A stretch of 5,814 bases of DNA, taken from positions 1-5,814 of the forward strand of contig JAPXLT010000300.1 in assembly GCA_033809415.1 (NCBI GenBank), given 5' to 3'. Shown piece by piece: positions 1 through 5,027 of this stretch; positions within the stretch are counted from its first letter, which is position 1, and each line of letters opens with the position of its first letter. Origin of the DNA: JAQVUB01 sp033809415. Its GTDB lineage: Bacteria; Verrucomicrobiota; Lentisphaeria; Oligosphaerales; Oligosphaeraceae. The notes beneath the pieces are model-generated. The model made no database searches, was not told where the DNA came from, and was given only the letters and a program-made list of their open reading frames with translations. The translations under genes and the position numbers were made by a program.

Positions 1-19
1 CAACAACCCTATAAAAAAC

Positions 20-55
20 TTTCGTGTCTTTTCGTGTGGTTCGTGGTTAAAAAAT
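20..55. repeat. TTCGTG-type intergenic repeat, copy 1
   Basis: The segment contains three spaced TTCGTG words (TTTCGTGT at 20-27, TTTTCGTGT at 29-37, TTCGTGGTT at 40-48) followed by A6T. Positions 28-55 match 783-810 at 27 of 28 bases. It begins 24 bp beyond the stop codon of the minus-strand secreted-protein gene, so it would lie in that transcript's 3' region. It has no strong self-complementarity, unlike copy 2. From general experience, TTCGTG/CACGAA repeats of this sort are scattered in intergenic DNA of many environmental bacteria; function is unknown. Confidence 0.8.
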
Positions 56-79
56 CATAAGTATTGCCACTCGCAGCGA

Positions 80-703
80 TCAGGGATTCATGTTCAGGAA
101 TCCGCTCATCGGGCTTCCTTTTTTGTAGTCTGCCGGGATTTTTAGCAATTCCGGATTCACCGGACCGGCTTTGAACTCCTTGAAGAACATGCTGACCTGT
201 ATGCCCTTCTCCTCGAGCCAACATTTTACCGGAATAGGCTCCCCCTTTTTCAGCCAAATGCTGATGACCTTGCCCTTCGAATCAGTCAGATTCTTCTTCT
301 GACAGACAAACCCATTGACCGTCTCGATTCCAACGTCATCGACTTTGTACTGTTCCGCATTGTTGACCTGGCGCGGCGCCTGCGGCAGCTCCGTATACAC
401 TTTTTGGTTGGGACTGAGCATGTAGATTTTCGTCGTTTCCCCTTCGGTCAAAGAGAGCGTAGTCATCGTGCCAAAGCCACCGGGCATCTCCATCTCATAA
501 CGCATGCCGGATTTGCCGACAAACATGCGGGAATTCATCACCATCGCGTCTTGCATCCCTCCAACGCTAATCTCGATCTGGGCGGAAAATTCTTCAGGGA
601 TTCCGAGCTGCTTGGCAAAATCCTTCAGCACCATCCCGCCTGGCTCCGTCTGCGCATGAGCCGCAAGCACAACTATAAACAGGCACAACAACCAATTACG
701 CAT
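80..703 (-). CDS. Small secreted protein, DUF4412/LolA-like fold suspected
   Basis: This encodes about 207 residues with a typical Sec signal peptide: MRN, a hydrophobic stretch from W to A (about residues 4-15), then AHA-Q, a plausible signal peptidase I site near residue 17/18. No lipobox cysteine follows, so it is probably a soluble periplasmic or exported protein. The mature part is rich in short alternating strands (for example MRYEMEMPGG, TTKIYMLSPNQKVYTELP, KVISIWLKKGEPIPVKCWLE) and ends with a P-x-DYKKG segment. This pattern resembles DUF4412 and LolA/LolB-like outer-membrane lipoprotein-sorting folds, but I recognise it by overall look, not by a diagnostic motif. The start is taken at 703 because AAGGG at 711-715 lies 7 nt upstream; the in-frame ATG at 709 is only 1 nt from that site. 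It lies 115 bp downstream of the kinase on the same strand, so co-transcription is possible. Confidence 0.85.
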   Translation of the reverse strand: MRNWLLCLFIVVLAAHAQTEPGGMVLKDFAKQLGIPEEFSAQIEISVGGMQDAMVMNSRMFVGKSGMRYEMEMPGGFGTMTTLSLTEGETTKIYMLSPNQKVYTELPQAPRQVNNAEQYKVDDVGIETVNGFVCQKKNLTDSKGKVISIWLKKGEPIPVKCWLEEKGIQVSMFFKEFKAGPVNPELLKIPADYKKGSPMSGFLNMNP

Positions 704-710
704 AAACATT

Positions 711-715
711 CCCTT
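711..715 (-). promoter_or_regulatory. Shine-Dalgarno site deciding the start of the secreted protein
   Basis: The minus strand reads GGAAGGGA here. AAGGG is 7 nt from the ATG at 703 but only 1 nt from the in-frame ATG at 709, so the downstream ATG is the more likely start. The rest of the 704-818 gap shows no convincing promoter for this gene. Confidence 0.6.
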
Positions 716-754
716 CCGTTCTTAGTAAGGATCTGTGACCCAGGATGACAGGGG

Positions 755-810
755 ATTTTTCAACCACGAAATACACGAAAAGCTTTTCGTGTGGTTCGTT
801 GTTAAAAAAT
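755..810. repeat. TTCGTG-type repeat, copy 2, forming a long palindrome
   Basis: The centre, 773-792, is a perfect 20-bp palindrome (ACACGAAAAG / CTTTTCGTGT). It extends outward with few mismatches through AACCACGAAAT (762-772) against GGTTCGTTGTT (793-803), and then T5 (756-760) against A6 (804-809), giving a stem of about 25 bp with almost no loop. Positions 783-810 repeat 28-55 at 27/28. The element starts 8 nt past the kinase stop codon. Neither strand has a U-tract directly after the stem, so it is not a standard intrinsic terminator, although it could stabilise the kinase mRNA 3' end or attenuate read-through into the downstream gene. Confidence 0.8.
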
Positions 811-818
811 GTATTTCT

Positions 819-3296
819 TCATTTCTTTTTTTCTTCCAGCAACTGGTTGGCTTCGTCCGCCACCGCTTCGAATTCTTCCGCAAACCCCCGCTTCAGTATG
901 GCGATTTCTCTTTCCAACTCCGGCACATTCATTTTCTTCATCGCTTCGAGACGCGCCTTTACATAGGCAATTCGGATTCCAGGGATTTCATTCAGCAGAC
1001 GGTCACTGACCATAGCCTCCTCGAGCCACTTTTTAGCCAGGTGGTATCCCCGCACCAGCAGGAAATTGCCAAACATGCGGCTGAACTCGTCGGCACGGTT
1101 GTCCAAGTCCAACGCCTTTTGCGCCAGCAGCATGAAATAGCCCGGGGGCATGCTTTCCAGATCAAAAGTCCTTTCCGGCTGCGGCTCCGGATTTTTGGCG
1201 CTTTTTTCGCGTTCCGTAGGTACACGCACCAGCTTCACCGTATCATATTGAATATTGACTACCGTCCAATCCCGCTGAATACGCCTTTCATCCCGGATTT
1301 TAAAAATCACTCCGGCCAATTTTTCCTTGCTGTTGCGCAGCAGCAGATAAAGCTGTTCAGCGTCTTCGATGCTGGACAGCCACATTCTTGCCCAGTCCCT
1401 TTGCTCCTCTTCCTGTGATTCGGCCATCACTGCAAAGACTCTGCGTGCACCCGAGAAGTCCAGTTCCTGCGCTTGCAACACCATATTATTACGCATATCT
1501 TGTTGCTTGGCCGCGTATTGCCTCGCCTGTTCCTCGGCCAGTTTCTCGAGGCGCGCCTGCTCTTTTTTTTCTGCTGCTTCCTTCGCTTCGCGTTCCGCCT
1601 GCAGCCTGGCAGCTTCTTCCTGCGCTTTGCGTTCTTCTTCGTAGCGGACCTGCAAGGTCTGCCATTCCGCCTTTGCATCACCCATGATACGATCCCGTGC
1701 TGCTTGCAATGCCGGCTCGACAACAGGGGCGGCCAGCTTCACAAAAGCATCATATCCCGGGGAACCCGCGTCTTGTTTGATCGCTTCTCCACGCAAAAAT
1801 GCCAGCTTTTCGCTTTCTGTTGAAAGTTTTTGCAGCGCTTCTTCCAATCCGGAAGCAGTTGGCGCACTCTCACTCGGCAAAGCAGCCTCATTCGCCTCCC
1901 CGGAGGTTCCCTTCCGGGCAAGCGCCCACCAGACGCCGAGAGCGATCAGCAGCACCAGCACGATGCTGACAAAAACGACCACAGGCAAGGTTTTCTTCTT
2001 CGGGGACGGTGCTTCTGCAGATTCCTCCTGAGGTGCATCTTGAGTGATTGCGGCAGGCACCGCTCCGGTTGATGACGCCCCGGGTAGTTTCAACGAGCCG
2101 GTTCCGGAGGCGGCAAGACGCACCACCGATGAGTCTGCCGCCGATTTTCCTCCCAGCACCAGCTTGCCGCCACCCTTTCCCTCGAGACGCAACCCACCAC
2201 CACCGCTTTTGCTGGAAGCAGCCCCAACCCCTTGGGCACCAGGACTACCCGATGCAGCTACCGCTTCGAGATCGGCTGGCGCAACGGAAAAACTCTGAGC
2301 AACCGGAAGCTCCGTATTGATTGGCATCTGAGCCGTCTCCGGCAGGGGAGTTGTCGGCATTTCCCCTTTTTGCACGCGTTGCAAGTCCGCCAGCAGATAG
2401 TGGTAGTCCTGGTAACGGTGTCCGGGGCGTTTTGCCATCATAATCTCGACCAGGCGTGCCAGAGGCGCCGGCACATCCGAGACCACAGACGTGATCGGGC
2501 GCAATGGCGTGTATAGATGTTCCATTGCCATGCTGTTGGCATCCGGCGCCAAATAGGGATAAGACCCTGTAAGGGCATGATACATGGTCGCCCCCATACT
2601 GTAGATGTCACTGCGAATATCCGCTGGAAGGTTCAGCAGCAGCTCTGGCGCGACATACTGGGGGGTTCCATACAGCTCGGATGTCCCATCGGTATTGATC
2701 TCCGTGATTTTCCGGGCCAAGCCAAGGTCTGCCAGCTTGGTGCGGCCATCTGTAGTCAGCATGATATTGTCCGGCTTGATATCACGGTGAATCAATTTCT
2801 TTTCATCCCATGCATAGGCCAGAGCACCCAGAACATCACGGGCGATCGCCAGTACTTTTTCATGCACCAGACGCCCGCTGCTCATCATGACCTGTTTCAT
2901 CGTAGTGCCGTCAACCAGCTCCATGGCAAAATAATAATAGCCGGAATCACAGTTGACCGCATAGGCCTGAACAATATTCGGATGATTCAAGGCTGCCGCG
3001 TTGCGCGCCTCTTTGACGAAACTCTCGATGAAATTCGCATCCTGGGCAAAATTCTCGCTGAAAACCTTCAGAGCCACCGACCTTTCCAGGCTGACCTGCT
3101 GCGCCAGGTAGACTCGCCCCATGCCGCCAACCCCGATCTCCCGGACAATGGCAAACTCCCCCAGCATTGCACCGGGTGAAAGTGCGCTCATGGGCACTGC
3201 CACTGTGGCATTGCACTGTCCGCAAGCAACCAGTTCGCCAGGTTCGCCATCATCAATATCCAGCACAGCTTTGCAATAGCTGCATTGAAAACGCAT
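819..3296 (-). CDS. Membrane-anchored Ser/Thr protein kinase with N-terminal zinc ribbon
   Basis: An 825-residue Hanks-type kinase. Order of parts: a four-cysteine zinc ribbon (C5-x2-C8, C25-x2-C28); a kinase domain of about 48-312; an Ala/Gly/Ser-rich linker to about 432; a lysine patch KKK (433-435) and one membrane span (about 438-460); a charged coiled coil (about 535-605, rich in E, K, A, R, Q); and a C-terminal domain I do not recognise. The catalytic set is complete: Gly-rich loop GVGGMGRV (55-62), K77 in VALK, E96, HRDIKPDN (170-177), metal-binding DLG (190-192, in place of the usual DFG) and GTPQYVAPE (210-218). The HRD arginine suggests control by activation-loop phosphorylation. 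By topology the kinase should be cytoplasmic and the coiled coil and C-terminus outside the membrane, as in receptor-like PknB-type kinases, but no PASTA repeats are seen. Start: AAAGGG at 3305-3310 lies 8 nt upstream. Substrates are unknown. Confidence 0.95.
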   Translation of the reverse strand: MRFQCSYCKAVLDIDDGEPGELVACGQCNATVAVPMSALSPGAMLGEFAIVREIGVGGMGRVYLAQQVSLERSVALKVFSENFAQDANFIESFVKEARNAAALNHPNIVQAYAVNCDSGYYYFAMELVDGTTMKQVMMSSGRLVHEKVLAIARDVLGALAYAWDEKKLIHRDIKPDNIMLTTDGRTKLADLGLARKITEINTDGTSELYGTPQYVAPELLLNLPADIRSDIYSMGATMYHALTGSYPYLAPDANSMAMEHLYTPLRPITSVVSDVPAPLARLVEIMMAKRPGHRYQDYHYLLADLQRVQKGEMPTTPLPETAQMPINTELPVAQSFSVAPADLEAVAASGSPGAQGVGAASSKSGGGGLRLEGKGGGKLVLGGKSAADSSVVRLAASGTGSLKLPGASSTGAVPAAITQDAPQEESAEAPSPKKKTLPVVVFVSIVLVLLIALGVWWALARKGTSGEANEAALPSESAPTASGLEEALQKLSTESEKLAFLRGEAIKQDAGSPGYDAFVKLAAPVVEPALQAARDRIMGDAKAEWQTLQVRYEEERKAQEEAARLQAEREAKEAAEKKEQARLEKLAEEQARQYAAKQQDMRNNMVLQAQELDFSGARRVFAVMAESQEEEQRDWARMWLSSIEDAEQLYLLLRNSKEKLAGVIFKIRDERRIQRDWTVVNIQYDTVKLVRVPTEREKSAKNPEPQPERTFDLESMPPGYFMLLAQKALDLDNRADEFSRMFGNFLLVRGYHLAKKWLEEAMVSDRLLNEIPGIRIAYVKARLEAMKKMNVPELEREIAILKRGFAEEFEAVADEANQLLEEKKK

Positions 3297-3312
3297 ATAC
3301 GATACCCTTTCG

Positions 3313-3341
3313 ATTATTCCGTATTAAAAACAAAAAACGAA
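3313..3341 (-). promoter_or_regulatory. Weak candidate promoter for the kinase
   Basis: On the minus strand, AATAAT (3313-3318, 5/6 to the -10 consensus) is preceded after 17 bp by TTCGTT (3336-3341), a poor -35. The area is AT-rich and lies just upstream of the kinase Shine-Dalgarno site. Because the -35 match is weak and AT-rich DNA gives chance hits, this is only a suggestion. Confidence 0.25.
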
Positions 3342-3378
3342 GACGTCATTCTTCTGTAGTGCGCGGTGCGAGTCAGAA

Positions 3379-3413
3379 CGCACCCTGCACCCCGCACCCC
3401 GCACCCCGCACCC
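3379..3413. repeat. 7-bp tandem array, five YGCACCC units
   Basis: Five contiguous heptamers: CGCACCC, TGCACCC, then three CGCACCC. They form the right-hand array of element 1 when read on the minus strand. Only one base varies between units, so this is a likely length-variable microsatellite. Confidence 0.9.
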
Positions 3414-3443
3414 TGTCATTTAGCAGGAAAAGACTAAAGGCAC

Positions 3444-3480
3444 CATCACAACCGGGACGGTTGCGCCACTCTTTAAACCT
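3444..3480 (-). repeat. Hairpin core of element 1
   Basis: On the minus strand this reads AGGTTTAAA, GAG, TGGCGCAACC, loop GTCCC, GGTTGTGATG. CGCAACC pairs with GGTTGTG (3459-3465 with 3447-3453) to form a 7-bp stem with one G-U pair around a 5-nt loop. It matches the core at 4791-4827 at 32 of 37 positions; two differences are in the loop, two in the linker, and one in the stem replaces G-C by G-U, so pairing as RNA is kept. Confidence 0.8.
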
Positions 3481-3556
3481 GCACCCACTCGCCACTCGCC
3501 ACTAATCCTGCACCCTGCACCCTGCACCCTGCACCCTGCACCCTGCACCCTGCACC
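3480..3556. repeat. 7-bp tandem array, eleven units in one register
   Basis: From the core outward the plus strand keeps a 7-bp register: TGCACCC, ACTCGCC, ACTCGCC, ACTAATC, then seven CTGCACC units ending at 3556. The uniform CTGCACC block looks recently expanded, while the ACTCGCC and ACTAATC units look older and diverged. It is about 45 bp upstream of the aldolase -35 candidate. Confidence 0.9.
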
Positions 3557-3562
3557 AGCCCC

Positions 3563-3599
3563 AAAAAAAGCTTTTGCGGGCGATTTTTTCCCCGCAAAA
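3563..3599 (-). terminator. Hairpin plus T7 tract, terminator-like on the minus strand
   Basis: TTTTGCGGG (3572-3580) pairs with CCCGCAAAA (3591-3599) in a perfect 9-bp stem with a 10-nt loop. On the minus strand the stem is followed by GC and T7 (complement of 3563-3569), giving an intrinsic-terminator shape. No minus-strand gene lies upstream, so it may block antisense transcription coming out of the aldolase gene, or it may be part of the target or end of element 1. On the plus strand it has no proper U-tract and sits just before the aldolase promoter. Confidence 0.5.
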
Positions 3600-3601
3600 C
3601 T

Positions 3602-3630
3602 TTGCCGTCAAAAAATAGGTACTATATTAT
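3602..3630 (+). promoter_or_regulatory. Candidate sigma-70-type promoter of the aldolase
   Basis: TTGCCG (3602-3607) and TATTAT (3625-3630) are separated by 17 bp; TATATT at 3623-3628 is an overlapping alternative -10. The region is AT-rich and is the only good candidate before the gene. Transcription would start near 3637 and leave a leader of about 80 nt. Confidence 0.5.
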
Positions 3631-3647
3631 TATAGTTACATTTAGTC

Positions 3648-3694
3648 GGAATAGCAACCTGCCTCAGCAAACTTTTATGCTTTGGCAGCATTCC
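3648..3694 (+). promoter_or_regulatory. Nested stem-loop in the aldolase leader
   Basis: Three stems nest in order: GGAAT (3648-3652) with ATTCC (3690-3694), CTGCC (3659-3663) with GGCAG (3684-3688), and AGCA (3666-3669) with TGCT (3678-3681), closing an A/U-rich 8-nt loop. The structure ends 13 nt before the Shine-Dalgarno site. It matches no riboswitch class I know and could be chance; it might affect mRNA stability. Confidence 0.35.
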
Positions 3695-3707
3695 AAAAAA
3701 CAAAAAA

Positions 3708-3712
3708 GAGGA
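3708..3712 (+). promoter_or_regulatory. Shine-Dalgarno site deciding the aldolase start
   Basis: GAGGA lies 6 nt before the ATG at 3719. The reading frame is open further upstream to 3602, but that part encodes sequence unlike any aldolase and overlaps the promoter and leader, so 3719 is the start. Confidence 0.8.
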
Positions 3713-3718
3713 CGAGTT

Positions 3719-4669
3719 ATGATTGTTACCACTAAGGAACTGTTCAAAGCCGCCTATGGCAAGTATGCCATCGGTGCCTACAACATTAACAACTTGGAAC
3801 AAACCATGGGGCTTTTTCGCGGCAACATCCAGAGCAAAGCGCCCTTTATCATCCAGATCAGCAAAGGTGCCCGTTCCTACACAAACAAACTGATGCTCGA
3901 GGGCATCATCCGCAGCGCCGACCAAGTCTTCCCGGAAGCGGTTTTTGCAGTGCACCTGGATCATGGCGATGAAGAAACCTGCATGGACTGCATCAACAGC
4001 GGATTCTACAGCTCCGTGATGATCGACGCCAGCTCGAAGCCCTTTGAAGAAAATGTCGCCATCACCAAACGGGTGGTAGATGCTGCCCATGCCAAGGGGC
4101 TGGTCGTCGAGGCGGAACTCGGGCAGCTTGGCGGCGTTGAAGAACATGTCAGTGTCAGTGAATCAGATGCCAAGCTGACCGATCCGGATCAGGCCAAAGA
4201 ATTCGTCACCCGCACCGGCGTAGACAGCCTCGCCTGCGCCATTGGAACCAGCCACGGCGCCTTCAAGTTCACCGGAACCCAGGGTCTGCATTTCGATGTT
4301 CTGGCGGAGATTCAGAAGCGCCTGCCCAACTTCCCCCTGGTCATGCATGGCTCGAGTTCCGTGCCACAGGATGAAGTTGCCCGGATCAATGCCGCCGGCG
4401 GCAAGATACTCGGCGCCAAAGGCGTTGATGACAACCAGTTCCGCAAAGCCGCCACACTGGGCGTCACCAAAATCAACATCGACACCGACGGACGCCTGGT
4501 CTGGTGCCGCGTCCACCGCGAACATTTCCTGAAGCATCCGGAAAACTTCGACCTGCGTCCTCCAGGCAAGGAATTCATGGCTGCTTATGCGGATTTCATC
4601 GCCGCCAAAAACGAAAAGCTGGGCAGCGCCAATCAGCTTGACGACGTGCGCAAGATACTCGGAATCTGA
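3719..4669 (+). CDS. fba: Class II (zinc-dependent) fructose-bisphosphate aldolase
   Basis: This 316-residue enzyme splits fructose 1,6-bisphosphate into dihydroxyacetone phosphate and glyceraldehyde 3-phosphate, or makes it in gluconeogenesis, in the cytoplasm. Family motifs are all visible: AYNINN near the N-terminus (20-25), HLDHG (79-83) with the catalytic Asp81 and zinc ligand His82, EAELGQLGG (131-139), GTSHGAFKF (176-184) with His179, MHGSSSVP (209-216) with His210, the phosphate-binding loop around K234-G235, and INIDTDGR (252-259). The length and the GAKGV segment before INIDTD resemble the type B branch (Helicobacter-like) more than the longer E. coli FbaA; that subtype call is tentative. 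No key residue is missing. It has its own likely promoter and a strong terminator, so it appears monocistronic. A repeat element lies on each side. Confidence 0.96.
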   Translation: MIVTTKELFKAAYGKYAIGAYNINNLEQTMGLFRGNIQSKAPFIIQISKGARSYTNKLMLEGIIRSADQVFPEAVFAVHLDHGDEETCMDCINSGFYSSVMIDASSKPFEENVAITKRVVDAAHAKGLVVEAELGQLGGVEEHVSVSESDAKLTDPDQAKEFVTRTGVDSLACAIGTSHGAFKFTGTQGLHFDVLAEIQKRLPNFPLVMHGSSSVPQDEVARINAAGGKILGAKGVDDNQFRKAATLGVTKINIDTDGRLVWCRVHREHFLKHPENFDLRPPGKEFMAAYADFIAAKNEKLGSANQLDDVRKILGI

Positions 4670-4685
4670 GTCTTTTTGCAAAATG

Positions 4686-4715
4686 GGGCGGACTCTTGCA
4701 GTCCGCCCTTTTTTT
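4686..4715 (+). terminator. Intrinsic terminator of the aldolase gene
   Basis: GGGCGGACT (4686-4694) and AGTCCGCCC (4700-4708) form a perfect 9-bp GC-rich stem around loop CTTGC, followed at once by T7 (4709-4715). It starts 16 nt after the aldolase stop codon. In the other direction only a weak T-stretch follows, so it may also slow transcription from the convergent minus-strand gene. The T7 tract abuts the left end of composite element 2. Confidence 0.93.
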
Positions 4716-4741
4716 GTAATGGGTCTTGTAGTACAGGAGGG

Positions 4742-4790
4742 GGTGCGTTGTGCGGGGTGCGAAGTGCGTTGGGAACGGGTGCAGGAGCAC
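4742..4790 (+). repeat. Decayed 7-bp array (GGTGCGN-like)
   Basis: Seven consecutive heptamers keep register up to the core: GGTGCGT, TGTGCGG, GGTGCGA, AGTGCGT, TGGGAAC, GGGTGCA, GGAGCAC. This is the counterpart of the clean GGTGCAG array of element 1, but diverged, suggesting an older array. Confidence 0.65.
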
Positions 4791-4827
4791 AGGTTTAAAA
4801 AATGGCGCAACCGTTCTGGTTGCGATG
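4791..4827 (+). repeat. Hairpin core of element 2
   Basis: AGGTTTAAA, AAA, TGGCGCAACC, loop GTTCT, GGTTGCGATG. CGCAACC (4806-4812) pairs perfectly with GGTTGCG (4818-4824) around a 5-nt loop. It is 32/37 identical to the minus-strand core at 3444-3480. Confidence 0.8.
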
Positions 4828-4870
4828 CCATGACTGTCGTGAGGTGCGGGAAGGAATGTCCTTGTCCTGT

Positions 4871-4973
4871 CCACACTGTCCACACCGTCCACACTGTCCA
4901 CACTGTCCACACTGTCCACACCGTCCACACTGTCCACACCGTCCACACTGTCCACACCGTCCACACTGTCCAC
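4871..4973. repeat. 9-bp tandem array, eleven CCACAC(T/C)GT units plus a partial
   Basis: Units begin every 9 bp from 4871 to 4961 and end in TGT or CGT in the order T C T T T C T C T C T, then a partial CCAC. The alternation in the second half hints at growth by 18-bp doublets. There are no spacers, so it is not CRISPR. Because 9 is a multiple of 3, every frame without a stop stays open. The junction word CTGTCCACA (seven exact copies) resembles a DnaA box of high-GC bacteria. Confidence 0.95.
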
Positions 4974-5027
4974 CACGCACCCCGCACTACAGACCCATTA
5001 CTTTTTTTGTGCGTTGCCTGCAAGTCT

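Larger units (their letters stand above)
3353..3556 (-). repeat. Composite repeat element 1 (7-bp arrays, hairpin core, terminal motif)
   Basis: Read on the minus strand, the element has a GGTGCAG-type array, a 37-bp hairpin core (3444-3480), a segment containing ATGAC, a second array of GGTGCGG type, and an end motif CGCACCGCGCACTACAGA (3353-3370). The same order, core and end motif recur in element 2 on the plus strand (4716-5001). It fills most of the divergent gap between kinase and aldolase. No convincing ORF lies within it. It resembles a non-autonomous mobile or REP-like repeat, but no transposase is in the window. Confidence 0.7.
4716..5001 (+). repeat. Composite repeat element 2, MITE-like with inverted ends
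   Basis: The 286-bp segment is bounded by GTAATGGGTCTTGTAGT (4716-4732) and its inverse ACTACAGACCCATTAC (4986-5001), which differ by a single inserted base. T7 lies immediately outside both ends (4709-4715 and 5002-5008), which could be a target-site duplication or a chance of T-rich DNA. Inside are a decayed 7-bp array, the shared hairpin core, an ATGAC...GGTGCGGG segment also seen in element 1, a 9-bp tandem array and the end motif CGCACCCCGCACTACAGA (4976-4993), 17/18 identical to element 1. It has no real coding content; the long open frames across it come from the 9-bp period. Confidence 0.7.

Noticed and set aside
755..810. Intrinsic terminator of the kinase gene
   Set aside because: The stem is long but nearly loopless, mostly AT in its outer part, and not followed by a U-tract on either strand.
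735..1418. Plus-strand open frame of 227 codons
   Set aside because: It lies antisense over the well-supported kinase C-terminus and the palindrome; no recognisable domain.
2517..3179. Plus-strand open frame of 220 codons
   Set aside because: It is antisense to the kinase catalytic domain, whose motifs are all conserved in the minus strand.
3602..3718. N-terminal extension of the aldolase frame
   Set aside because: It encodes sequence unlike any aldolase, has no ribosome site, and overlaps the promoter and leader; GAGGA fits the ATG at 3719.
3608..4147. Minus-strand open frame of 179 codons opposite the aldolase
   Set aside because: A shadow of the aldolase reading frame with no independent start signals.
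4871..4973. CRISPR array
   Set aside because: Units are 9 bp and contiguous with no spacers, and no cas genes are nearby.
4163..5023. Long minus-strand open frame with VWT repeats
   Set aside because: It runs antisense to the aldolase and stays open only because the 9-bp array is a multiple of three; no Shine-Dalgarno site or family likeness.
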